This document shows, piece after piece, positions 50,540-58,729 of a DNA stretch of 64,000 nucleotides. Source of the stretch: an uncultured Sutterella sp. (GTDB taxonomy: Bacteria; Pseudomonadota; Gammaproteobacteria; Burkholderiales; Burkholderiaceae_F); contig UQYG01000007.1 in the NCBI GenBank assembly GCA_900545275.1, positions 100,127 to 164,126 on the forward strand, given 5' to 3'. Within the stretch, counting starts at the first letter, position 1, and the number at the start of each line of letters is the position of its first letter. Below the pieces are notes generated by a model. The model had not been told where the DNA came from. It ran no database searches and was given only the letters and a program-made list of their open reading frames with translations. Made by a program: the position numbers and the translations under genes.

Positions 50540-51036
50540 ATGACGTTTGCCCGCTCCTTCTCCCTCATCGCTTCCGGCCTTCTTGCCCTGGGGGGCGCCG
50601 CTTCGGTTTGAGCCGCCGAACCCGCTTCGATCCAGGCGCCCATCGACACGGTTTTTGCGCAGGGCGGCGTCAATCCCTACGGGAAGTTCTTCACGGGCCG
50701 CTCCTACCTCACGTTGCTCTCCGAAAACGACGCCGTCTTCAACGCGCCGATCGGGAACGTCACGTTCGAACCGGGTGCCCGCACGAATTGGCACAAACAC
50801 TCGGGCGGCCAGATTCTTCTCGTCGTCGCGGGCGAAGGCCGCATCAGGAACGCGGCAAACCCGCCCGGGTGATCCGGAAGGGCGACGTCGTGCGCATCGC
50901 CCCGAACGTCGAACACTGGCACGGTGCGGGACAGAAGACCTGGATGACCCACATTTCCGTCGAAACCAACGTGCCGAACAACAAGTCCGAATGGCTTGAA
51001 CCGGTGGACGACAAGACCTTCGCCGAAGCGAAGTAA
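50540..51036 (+). pseudogene. exported cupin-domain protein, broken by a stop and a frameshift
   Basis: From ATG 50540 a signal peptide (FARSFSLIASGLLALGGAAS) runs straight into an in-frame TGA at 50608-50610, after which the mature part continues AAEPASIQAPIDTVFAQGG. The cupin metal motif is intact up to NWHKHSGGQILLVVAGEGRI. One base is then missing near 50851, and the reading frame moves; the rest (PARVIRKGDVVRIAPNVEHW, then HGAGQKTWMTHIS) is in the next frame to the stop at 51036. One substitution (probably TGG to TGA) and one deletion explain both lesions. The parent family is the small cupins found near carboxymuconolactone decarboxylase-like genes. A good terminator still follows. Confidence 0.85.
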
Positions 51037-51057
51037 GCGATTACGTACAAATCAGCG

Positions 51058-51100
51058 GAAAACGGGACGCGGCAGAAATGCCGAACGTCCCGTTTCTCTT
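51058..51100. terminator. bidirectional terminator between the cupin pseudogene and bioD
   Basis: AAACGGGACG and CGTCCCGTTT form the outer stem and CGGCA/TGCCG the inner stem around GAAA, with a two-base bulge. T runs exist on both strands. It ends the bio operon leftward. Confidence 0.9.
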
Positions 51101-51120
51101 GACGGGCCAGCAAAATTCCG

Positions 51121-51762
51121 TCAGAGATCAAGCGTCGGACAGACAAGGAAGGGCGCTTCGGGGTAGAAGCGTTCGAGCGCGGTGCGGAGGTATTCCCTCG
51201 TATCCTGAGCGATGATTTTGTCGTGCGAGGGACAGAAGTCGTTGAAAATCAAGCCCGCCAGCGGCATGTCGCGGCGCTTCATCGCTTCAAGCGACAAAAG
51301 CGTGTGGTTGACGGAACCGAGCTTCCCAGAGGTCACGAACCAGACGGGCCAGCCATTTTCGGCCACGTAGTCGATCGTAAGGAGCTCTCGCGTGAGGGGC
51401 ACCATGAGGCCGCCCGCTCCTTCGACGAGCACCGTCTCGTATTGGGCTTCCAGCGACATGAGCGCGCGTTCGATTTTCGCAAAGTCCACCGTCCGTCCCT
51501 CGAGCTCGGCCGCCAGATGGGGCGAAGCCGGGTAGCGGAAGGTCTCGGGCATGGTCCGCCCGTCGATGTCGGCGGGGAGAAGGCCCTTCCCCATCAGACG
51601 GCGGTGCGTGAGGATGTCGGGCGAAAGGTCGTCCGAACCCGTCTGCACGAGTTTTGCGGTGACGACGTTTCGCCCTTCGCGAAGAAAGCGTCCGGCAAGC
51701 CATCCGGTCGCGATGGTCTTCCCCGCGTCCGTGTCGATGCCGCTCACAAACTGCAGCGTCAT
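51121..51762 (-). CDS. bioD: dethiobiotin synthetase
   Basis: 213 residues. It closes the ureido ring of dethiobiotin from DAPA, CO2 and ATP. The P-loop is GIDTDAGKT, a variant of the usual GTDTGVGKT with Asp-Ala in place of Gly-Val. TAKLVQTG and the EGAGGLMVPL motif are normal. It is the last gene of the operon; its ATG overlaps the bioC stop by 4 bases, and a strong terminator follows. Confidence 0.95.
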   Translation of the reverse strand: MTLQFVSGIDTDAGKTIATGWLAGRFLREGRNVVTAKLVQTGSDDLSPDILTHRRLMGKGLLPADIDGRTMPETFRYPASPHLAAELEGRTVDFAKIERALMSLEAQYETVLVEGAGGLMVPLTRELLTIDYVAENGWPVWFVTSGKLGSVNHTLLSLEAMKRRDMPLAGLIFNDFCPSHDKIIAQDTREYLRTALERFYPEAPFLVCPTLDL

Positions 51763-52529
51763 GATGTTTTCTCCAAAAGCATGGTGACGGGATGATAGGT
51801 GAGATGCACGCCCTCCGCGGGACCGCGGGCGGCAAAACGCGTCCGGTAGGCCTCCTCAAAGGCGAGAAGACTTTCTTTTGTCCACCGAAAGCCTCCGTGG
51901 GTGCCCGTGACGCCCGTGGCTCGCAGGTGCCGAAGCACCGCGCGGGGAGAGGCAAAGCACTCGCGCCGGACGTCTTCCGAGCGGTGGTGCAAACGAAAAC
52001 CCGAGGCGAGACGGAAAAGTTCGGCCGCGTCGGGGTAGGCGAGTCCCTGCCCGGTGAGAGCCTTCACTTCACGACAGTTCTCGGGACCGTAGGTGACGAT
52101 CGCCGCAAGCCCCCCGGGACGAAGTCGCCGCCGAAGGTTTTCAAAGAACGCTTCCGGCTTCGAGAACCACTGCAGAACCGAGCCCGCAAGGACGAGATCG
52201 AGCCCGTCGGGCCAGGCGAGCAGCTCGGCGTCGCCGGGTAAGAGTACGGTCTTCTTTCGGACCGTTTCGGGAAGGCGTTTTCGGGCTTCGATGGCAAGTT
52301 CGGGTGACAGATCGTTGAGCCACAGGGCGTCGATTTGCGATCGGACGGCAAGCGTCCGGCTCCAACGGCCCGTGCCGCACCCCACTTCAAAGACCCGTCC
52401 GAAGGACGGGCGAAGACGAAGCAGCTGCGCCGTCAGACGATCGGCGGCTTCGCGCTGCACTCGGGCGTGTTCTTCGTAGGTCGAAAGGGCGCGCGTAAAA
52501 CGCGCGGCGACGGCGTCAGATTTTCCCAT
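51759..52529 (-). CDS. bioC: malonyl-ACP O-methyltransferase
   Basis: 256 residues. It methylates malonyl-ACP so that fatty acid synthesis can make the pimeloyl chain. The SAM-binding motif is VFEVGCGTGRWSR, with NDLSPE at the second acidic loop and LDLVLAGSVLQWF at motif IV. The opening FTRALSTYEEHARVQREAA is typical of BioC. It overlaps bioG by 14 bases and bioD by 4 bases. Together with BioG it supplies free pimeloyl-ACP. Confidence 0.95.
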   Translation of the reverse strand: MGKSDAVAARFTRALSTYEEHARVQREAADRLTAQLLRLRPSFGRVFEVGCGTGRWSRTLAVRSQIDALWLNDLSPELAIEARKRLPETVRKKTVLLPGDAELLAWPDGLDLVLAGSVLQWFSKPEAFFENLRRRLRPGGLAAIVTYGPENCREVKALTGQGLAYPDAAELFRLASGFRLHHRSEDVRRECFASPRAVLRHLRATGVTGTHGGFRWTKESLLAFEEAYRTRFAARGPAEGVHLTYHPVTMLLEKTS

Positions 52530-53187
52530 CGATTGCCTTTTGCAGTGCTGCGGGACACCAGTGCGGTTCCCCGGTGGAGACGGGCGTCACGCTCAAAGCT
52601 TCCCAGGCGCGCCGCTGTGCGGCGGCGGGAACGATGCGGTCGGCTTCCGGTATGACGGCCGCGAGTGTCTGGACGCGCGCGCGAAGGTCTCCCTCGAAGG
52701 GAGTGCCCCGGTAGGTGTCGCGCAGAAGCCGAAGTTCGCGCCCGAGCGAATCGAGCGTTCGCTCCGTACCGCGAAGCCTCCGTGCCGCTTCGATGGATCC
52801 CGTCATGTTGAGAAGAAAACCTTCGAGCGTATCTTCGCCGAAGTGATCCGCAGTGCGGTCGAAGACGAGGGGCGGGATGCCTAGGCGCCGGTCGATCGGC
52901 GTGAGGGTTCCTCCGACCGCCGTGAAGCGCCGAACGGGGATGTTTGTCGACATCACCCAGTCGGCCGCGATGCGAACGCCCAAGGACCAGCCGACGACGT
53001 CGACCGTCTCGTATCGGGTAAGGTCTGGCATGAGTCCGACGGCGCCGTCGAAGTCCCAAAGCAAAAGGAGATCCTTTCCACAGGCGGGGAGCAGGTCTCG
53101 GAAACGCGCGGGGGACGATCCCCAGCCCGCAAAGAAGATCGTGAGCCATCGGGCGTCGGCGTCTTGTGCGAGAAATCGATGTTTCAC
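52516..53187 (-). CDS. bioG: pimeloyl-ACP methyl ester esterase, BioG type
   Basis: 223 residues from GTG 53187, which overlaps the bioF stop (GTGA). It is a DUF452-type alpha/beta hydrolase: FFAGWGSSP at the start is the BioG hallmark, and the nucleophile elbow is VVGWSLGVR. A catalytic aspartate and histidine probably lie near EADRIVP and TGEPHW. It cleaves the methyl ester that BioC installed, ending chain elongation. This lineage uses BioG where E. coli uses BioH. Confidence 0.93.
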   Translation of the reverse strand: MKHRFLAQDADARWLTIFFAGWGSSPARFRDLLPACGKDLLLLWDFDGAVGLMPDLTRYETVDVVGWSLGVRIAADWVMSTNIPVRRFTAVGGTLTPIDRRLGIPPLVFDRTADHFGEDTLEGFLLNMTGSIEAARRLRGTERTLDSLGRELRLLRDTYRGTPFEGDLRARVQTLAAVIPEADRIVPAAAQRRAWEALSVTPVSTGEPHWCPAALQKAIDGKI

Positions 53188-54338
53188 TGAAAGAGTTCCG
53201 TTTTAAGGCGCGCGAGCGCGAGGCAAAAGGCGTCGGCCTCAACGTCCGTGAGGGCGCTCGTGAGCGAAATGCGAAGCCGGGACGTTCCTTCGGGGACCGT
53301 GGGCGGCCGCACCGCCGAGACAAGAAAGCCCGCTTCTTCGAGGCGCTTCGCCGCTTCCAGGGTGCGGGCGTTGTCGCCGAGGATCCAGGGAAGAATCGGC
53401 GCATCGTTTGCGCACGCTCCGGTGCCGAGCGCATCCCGAACCCGCGCTTCGAGCGTGCGAAGTCTCGCCCGTCGGTCCGACCATGACGGCACGTGCGAGA
53501 GCACGAAAGCCGTCCATGCGGCTTGGAGCGGCGACTCCGCTGTTGTGAAGATGAGGGGACGCGCGTGGTTCGTGACGAGCGCAAGCCAATCGGGATCGGC
53601 CAGAAGCGCCGCGCCCGAAGAGGCCGCGGCCTTGCCGAAAGTGAGGATGCGAAAGTCGATCTCGGCTTCCGCGCCCGCCTCTTCGGCGGGCCCCCGACCG
53701 TTCGCCCCCGAAATTCCGAGGCCGTGCGCGTCGTCGACGGCAAGAAGGACGTTGCACCAACGCTTCTTGAGTGTGACGAGCCGGGCAAGATCTGCGCGGT
53801 CGCCGTCCATGCTGAAGACGCTTTCCGTCAGGATCACGACGATCCCGTGCTCGGGGGCGGTGCGCTCGAGAAGCCGCTCTAGCGCCGCACAGTCGTTGTG
53901 CGGATAACGAAGAAACCCTGCGCCGTGGCGCTTTGCGGCGAGGAGTCCGTCGATCATGCTCGCGTGCACGAGACGGTCGGCAAGAAAGAAGACATCTCGC
54001 CCGAAGACCGCGCCCAGGGCCGCAATGAAGCCCGTGTTGAGCTGCCACCCGGAGGGAAAGAGGAGACTATCGCGTTCGTATTGACGGCGAAGCGTTTCGC
54101 GAAGGCTCTCGTGCGCTTCGCTCTCGCCGAAAAGGAGTGCGGACGAACCGCTTGCGAGCCCGAAGCGCGAGAGGGGACTCTCAAAGAAGGCCTCACGAAG
54201 CGCTCTGTCGGTCCCCGCGCCCAGGTAGTCGTTGCCCGCGAGCGAAATCACCCCTTCGGGGCGGCGCCGGATCGTGCGAAGCGAACGGGTTTCCCGGAGA
54301 TTGGCGAGCGCCGCCTGCAGTCGGTCGGTCACGCTCAT
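53184..54338 (-). CDS. bioF: 8-amino-7-oxononanoate synthase
   Basis: 384 residues from ATG 54338; the frame continues upstream inside the preceding gene and was cut at the coupled ATG. This PLP enzyme condenses pimeloyl-ACP with alanine. VISLAGNDYLGAG is the typical opening. The cofactor contacts are DDAHGLGISG and the lysine in ILTFGKAAASSG. It overlaps the fused BioB-BioA gene by 4 bases and bioG by 4 bases. Confidence 0.95.
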   Translation of the reverse strand: MSVTDRLQAALANLRETRSLRTIRRRPEGVISLAGNDYLGAGTDRALREAFFESPLSRFGLASGSSALLFGESEAHESLRETLRRQYERDSLLFPSGWQLNTGFIAALGAVFGRDVFFLADRLVHASMIDGLLAAKRHGAGFLRYPHNDCAALERLLERTAPEHGIVVILTESVFSMDGDRADLARLVTLKKRWCNVLLAVDDAHGLGISGANGRGPAEEAGAEAEIDFRILTFGKAAASSGAALLADPDWLALVTNHARPLIFTTAESPLQAAWTAFVLSHVPSWSDRRARLRTLEARVRDALGTGACANDAPILPWILGDNARTLEAAKRLEEAGFLVSAVRPPTVPEGTSRLRISLTSALTDVEADAFCLALARLKTELFQ

Positions 54339-56575
54339 GCGGCGATCCCGTGCGCGCGAAGGCCCGCTCGGAAGCCCGCGGTGAGGCGTTCGAGCTCTTC
54401 TTCCGTCATGACGAAGGGCGGCATCAGATAGGCGATGTGCCCGAAGGGACGCGCCCAGACGCCCTCGTCGACGAAGGCTTTCGTAATCGAACGGTCGGGC
54501 GCTTTTTCCAGTTCGACGACACCCAGAGCGCCGAGAACGCGCACGTCCGCGACGCCCGCCTTGCCGCGAAGCGGTTCGAGCCCTCGGCGCAGGGCGGCTT
54601 CCACGCGCGCCACGTCGGCGCGCCAGTCGGTCTTTTCGAGCAATTCCAGACTCGCGATCCCGGCCGCGCAGGCGAGGGGATTCGCCATGAAGGTGGGGCC
54701 GTGCATGAGGGCGTGCGGGGCCGCGCGCGAAATCGTATCGGCCGCGTCGTTCGTGGTGAGTACGGCCGAGAGCGTGAGCATTCCGCCCGTGAGGCCCTTG
54801 CCGATCGTCATGAGGTCGGGCGAAACGCCCGCCCATTCGGACGCGTAGTAGCGACCCGTACGCCCGAACCCCGTGGCGATCTCGTCGAAGATGAGGAGAA
54901 TGCCGAATTCGTCGCAAAGCCGCCGCGCCGCCCGCAGGTATTCGGGGTGATAGAACCACATGGCGCTCGCCCCCTGCACGATCGGTTCGAGAATGAAGGC
55001 GGCGATTGTGTCTGCATGCGCTTCAAAGAGCGCGCGAAGCGCCTGTTCGTCCTCGGGATGCCAGTCGCCGTCAAAACGCGAGACGGGCGAGGGCGCGAAG
55101 AATCGTCCGGGAAGCGCATTGCCGAAGGCCGTGTGCATCCCCGACACGGGGTCGCACACCGACATGGCGTTCCAGGTGTCGCCGTGATAACCCCGCCGCG
55201 GCGTCGCGAAATTCGTGCGCGTCGTGTGCCCCAGGGCCATCTGATACTGCACGGCCGCCTTCATGGCGACTTCGACCGCGACCGATCCGGAGTCGGCGTA
55301 GAAGATCTTCTCGAGCCCCGCCGGGGCGTGCTTGAGAATGAGTCGCCCGAGCTTTACGGCGGGTTCGTGGGTGAGGCCCCCGAACATGACGTGGGACATC
55401 GTTTCGATCTGTTCGTGCATGGCGCGCTTCAGTTCTTCGCGTCCGTAACCGTGAAGTGCGCACCACCACGAGGAGGTGCCGTCCAAAAGTCGTCTTCCGT
55501 CGGCGAGCACGATCTCGCAGCCGTCGGTCTTCGCGACCTTGAGGACCGGCGTCGGATCGATCGTGCCCGTATAGGGGTGCCAGAGGTGAGCGCGGTCAAA
55601 GGCGAGGTCCTCGTCCAATTCGTAGCCCGCTTCGCGAACGCGTTTTTTGTCTTCTTCGACGCTTGAGCCCACGGTCGTCAGAAGGTCGCCCGCGATGGCG
55701 CTCGTGATTCCGATCTCAAGCGCCCGCCGGACCGTTTCCTCGGAAAGCCTGGCGCGCCCGCCCGCAAAGCGAAGGTGCACGTTGGGGAGAAGAAAGCGAA
55801 AGACGGCGACCGTCCGCAGAAAGTCTTCCTCCGAGAGAAGCGGCGTCGATTCCAAGGGCGTCCCCGGAATCGGAGCGAGCAGATTGAGGGGCACCGACGG
55901 AAGGTCGAGTTCGCGCAGCGTGAGCGCGAGATCGATGCGGTCGGCGGGCGTTTCGCCCATCCCGACGATGCCGCCCGAGCAGAGGTCGAGCCCCGCGCGG
56001 CGGGCGGCGAGGAGCGTCTCGATCTTGTCCTTCGTCGTGTGCGAGGTGCAGACCTTGGGGAAATAGTCGGGAGAGGCTTCGAGATTGCAGTGGTAGCGAA
56101 CGACGCCTGCATTCCTCAGCAGTCGCAGCTCTTCTTCCTTGAGGAGCCCGGCGGAGACGCAGACTTCGACGCTCGTTTCTCGCCGTACGGCGCGAACGAG
56201 CTTTGCGAGGTCCCGAACTTCACGGGGCGAAAGTTTTCGTCCGCTCGTTACGAAGGAAAAGCGCGGAATGCCCGCGGCTTCGGTGCGGCGGGCGGCTTCG
56301 AGCGCGGTCTGTTCGTCGATCAGCGGATATTCGGGGGCGTCGGTGCGAAAATGCCTCGACTGCGCGCACCAGCGGCAGTCTTCGGTGCAGCGCCCCGATT
56401 TGGCGTTCACGATCGAGCAGAAGTTGAAGGCGCGCGGCGCCAAGCGGCGCGTGATCAAGCGCGCAGCGTCAAAAAGTTCTTCGGCGGGCGCCTCCCAGAG
56501 TCGGAGGGCGTCCGCGCGGGAGAGGCGCTCTCCGGCGAGCACGCGCGAAAGGGCGTCGGAAACGATGGAATGCAA
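54335..56575 (-). CDS. BioB-BioA fusion: biotin synthase joined to DAPA aminotransferase
   Basis: 746 residues in one uninterrupted frame from TTG 56575, which has AGGAG six bases upstream; no nearby ATG exists. Residues 1 to about 321 are biotin synthase, with radical-SAM cysteines C63-x3-C67-x2-C70 (GRCTEDCRWCAQS), VRYHCNLEAS and later SGGIVGMGE. From about 322 the sequence is the aminotransferase BioA in near full length (about 425 residues): AFDRAHLWHPYTG, SSWWCALHGYG, RGYHGDTWNAMS, FDEIATGFGRTG and the PLP lysine K593 in TIGKGLTGG. There is almost no linker. It catalyses KAPA to DAPA and dethiobiotin to biotin, steps that are not consecutive because BioD acts between them. Confidence 0.93.
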   Translation of the reverse strand: MHSIVSDALSRVLAGERLSRADALRLWEAPAEELFDAARLITRRLAPRAFNFCSIVNAKSGRCTEDCRWCAQSRHFRTDAPEYPLIDEQTALEAARRTEAAGIPRFSFVTSGRKLSPREVRDLAKLVRAVRRETSVEVCVSAGLLKEEELRLLRNAGVVRYHCNLEASPDYFPKVCTSHTTKDKIETLLAARRAGLDLCSGGIVGMGETPADRIDLALTLRELDLPSVPLNLLAPIPGTPLESTPLLSEEDFLRTVAVFRFLLPNVHLRFAGGRARLSEETVRRALEIGITSAIAGDLLTTVGSSVEEDKKRVREAGYELDEDLAFDRAHLWHPYTGTIDPTPVLKVAKTDGCEIVLADGRRLLDGTSSWWCALHGYGREELKRAMHEQIETMSHVMFGGLTHEPAVKLGRLILKHAPAGLEKIFYADSGSVAVEVAMKAAVQYQMALGHTTRTNFATPRRGYHGDTWNAMSVCDPVSGMHTAFGNALPGRFFAPSPVSRFDGDWHPEDEQALRALFEAHADTIAAFILEPIVQGASAMWFYHPEYLRAARRLCDEFGILLIFDEIATGFGRTGRYYASEWAGVSPDLMTIGKGLTGGMLTLSAVLTTNDAADTISRAAPHALMHGPTFMANPLACAAGIASLELLEKTDWRADVARVEAALRRGLEPLRGKAGVADVRVLGALGVVELEKAPDRSITKAFVDEGVWARPFGHIAYLMPPFVMTEEELERLTAGFRAGLRAHGIAA

Positions 56576-56702
56576 GGCTTTCTCCTAGGTCCGCGCGGCT
56601 CCACGGCAAGCGGGCGCCTGCGGCACGGTCTTTTTGCATCCGACTTCTTTTTTTCTTGTGGGTCTTCGGGCGGGATGCGGGCACGGGGAAAACCCACAGT
56701 GT

Positions 56703-56735
56703 AACGGCCGACGGTTTTCTTTGCCGTCGGCCGTT
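56703..56735 (-). terminator. hairpin after the ABC-F gene
   Basis: AACGGCCGACGG (56703-56714) and CCGTCGGCCGTT (56724-56735) form a perfect 12-bp stem. On the minus strand TACACTG follows instead of a T run, which could also be the -10 of the bio operon. No BirA operator half-sites were recognised. Confidence 0.55.
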
Positions 56736-56748
56736 GAGATGATGCGCG

Positions 56749-58662
56749 TCAGGAAATCGACTCGATTTCTTCGGAGAGTTCGAGCCACTCGGCTTCGAGC
56801 GCCTCGATCTGCGGAACGAGTTCGCCGTGCTCGCGCGTCACGCGCGCGACCTCTTCGGGAGACTCTTCGTAGAAGGCCGGGTCGGCAAGTCGTGCGGCGA
56901 GAACCGAGAGCGCTTCGTTTTTCTCCGCCATGGTCTTTTCGACGACGGCGAGTTTCTTCTGAAGCGGCTTTCGAAGCGCGGCGATGCGGGCGCGCTCTTG
57001 CGCTTCAAGGCGCCGCGCCTCCTTCTTGTTGACGTTTGCCTGGCGCGATTCGTCCGGTTTGAGCGCGGCGCGCTCCTGAGCGAGCTGGGTCTTGCGGTGA
57101 TCGAGTACGAGCTTGGCGTAGTCGTCGAGGTCGCCGTCGTAGGGCTGCATCGCCCCGTCGTGGACGAGCCAGAGCGAATCCGTCGCCGCGCGCAGAAGGT
57201 GGCGGTCGTGCGAGACGAGGAGCACCGCCCCTTCGAAGGTCGAGAGCGCCATGGTGAGCGCTTCGCGCGTTTCCATGTCGAGGTGGTTTGTCGGTTCGTC
57301 AAGCACGAGAAGGTTGGGCTTTTCCCAGGCGAGCAGCGCCAACGCCAGACGCGCCTTTTCGCCTCCGGACATGGGGCCCACGGGAGAGGTCGCGAAGTCG
57401 CCCGAGAAGCGGTAGCGCCCGAGGTGGTCGCGAAGCGTCTGCTCGCGCTCGTCGGGCGCGAGGCGCCGCATGTGTTCGAGCGGCGTCTCGTCCATGCGCA
57501 GGGCGTCGAGCTGATGCTGCGCGAAGTAGCCGATCGAGAGTCCCTGTCCGCGGCGAAGGTCTCCGCCCAGCTTCGGGAGGACCCCCACAATCGTCTTGAT
57601 GAGGGTGGACTTTCCGGCTCCGTTTACGCCCAAAACACCGATTCGGTCGCCCGAGCGGATTGAAAACGACACGTTGCGCAAGACCGTCAGGTCTTCATAG
57701 CCCGCGCAGAGGCCCTCGGCGTCGACGAGGTGCTCGGGCAAACGCTCGGGTTTCGGAAATTCAAATCGCCACTCACGTTTCGCGCGCACGGGTTCGACCG
57801 ACTGCAGGCGCTCGAGCATCTTGATGCGCGACTGCGCCTGACGGGCTTTTGAGGCCTTGTAGCGGAAGCGCTCGATGAAGGCCGTGAGGTGAGAGGCTTC
57901 GCGCTCGAAGGCTTTGGCGGCCGCGTCCTGGAGACGGAGCTTTTCGATGCGCTGCGCTTCGAATTTCGTGAAGTTCCCGGCATAGCGCACGATCGTGCCG
58001 TCTTCGATCGACCAGATCGTCTCGACCGAGCGGTCGAGAAACTCACGGTCGTGCGAAATGATGAGAACGGTCGCTTCGACGTGGCGAAGCCAGTTTTCGA
58101 GCCAGATCAGACTGTCGATGTCGAGGTGGTTCGTCGGTTCGTCGAGGAGCAGAAGGTCAGCCGGACACATCAGCGCGCGGGCAAGCGCCACGCGGTTTCG
58201 CCAACCGCCCGAGAAGTCGTAGACGAGGCGCGTCGCGTCGGAATCGCGAAAGCCGAGACCCGCGAGAATCGTTCGCGCCTGTGCTTCGATCGCACCTTCG
58301 TTCAATTCGGCGAGTTCCGCGTGCGCGGCGGCAAGTGCCAGTTCGTCCGTGGAGTTTTCGAGTTCGGCGAGGCGCTTTTTGGCCGCGACGAGCGGCGCGT
58401 GGCCCGAAAGAACGAAGTCGAGGACCGGCACGTTTTCCGTCACGAAGGACTGCGCGACGTGGGCGACGCGCTCGAGGGGCGGGCGTTCGATGTCGCCCCG
58501 CTCCGTCGCGAGTTCTCCGAGGACGGCCGCAAAGAGCGTGGATTTGCCGCAGCCGTTCGGGCCGACAAGTCCGATGCGTTCGCCGGGCGACGCCGTGAGC
58601 GTGGCGTTTTCATAGAGCACGCGCGTGCCGCGCGCGAGGGCAAGGTGCAACAGTCGGAGCAT
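56749..58662 (-). CDS. ABC-F family ATPase (YheS/Uup type)
   Basis: 637 residues, cytoplasmic, no membrane helices. It has two ATPase domains. The first has GPNGCGKSTL, FSGGWRNRVALARAL and LLLDEPTNHLDIDSL. The second has GVNGAGKSTLI, MSGGEKARLALALL and LVLDEPTNHLDMET. The linker between them is long and charged, and the C-terminal about 110 residues are a coiled coil. ABC-F proteins bind the ribosomal E site and rescue stalled translation; some confer antibiotic resistance. The coiled-coil tail and domain spacing suit the YheS subgroup, but Uup is possible. Confidence 0.9.
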   Translation of the reverse strand: MLRLLHLALARGTRVLYENATLTASPGERIGLVGPNGCGKSTLFAAVLGELATERGDIERPPLERVAHVAQSFVTENVPVLDFVLSGHAPLVAAKKRLAELENSTDELALAAAHAELAELNEGAIEAQARTILAGLGFRDSDATRLVYDFSGGWRNRVALARALMCPADLLLLDEPTNHLDIDSLIWLENWLRHVEATVLIISHDREFLDRSVETIWSIEDGTIVRYAGNFTKFEAQRIEKLRLQDAAAKAFEREASHLTAFIERFRYKASKARQAQSRIKMLERLQSVEPVRAKREWRFEFPKPERLPEHLVDAEGLCAGYEDLTVLRNVSFSIRSGDRIGVLGVNGAGKSTLIKTIVGVLPKLGGDLRRGQGLSIGYFAQHQLDALRMDETPLEHMRRLAPDEREQTLRDHLGRYRFSGDFATSPVGPMSGGEKARLALALLAWEKPNLLVLDEPTNHLDMETREALTMALSTFEGAVLLVSHDRHLLRAATDSLWLVHDGAMQPYDGDLDDYAKLVLDHRKTQLAQERAALKPDESRQANVNKKEARRLEAQERARIAALRKPLQKKLAVVEKTMAEKNEALSVLAARLADPAFYEESPEEVARVTREHGELVPQIEALEAEWLELSEEIESIS

Positions 58663-58673
58663 GGGAAAAACTC

Positions 58674-58705
58674 AAAAAGGCCGCGCAGACTCGGCGCGCG
58701 GCCTT
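58674..58705 (-). terminator. terminator of prmB
   Basis: AAGGCCGCGC (58677-58686) and GCGCGGCCTT (58696-58705) form a 10-bp stem; a TTTTT run follows on the minus strand. Confidence 0.9.
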
Positions 58706-58729
58706 GATTGAACAAAAGGTCGGGGCAAA

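Noticed and set aside
50608..50610. in-frame TGA of the cupin gene as a selenocysteine codon
   Set aside because: It falls at the signal peptide end, where selenocysteine makes no sense, and a second lesion (frameshift) lies downstream.
56575..56760. BirA-type biotin operator before the bio operon
   Set aside because: No TTGTAAACC-like half-sites with the required spacing were found; the 12-bp stem there is better explained as the end of the ABC-F transcript.
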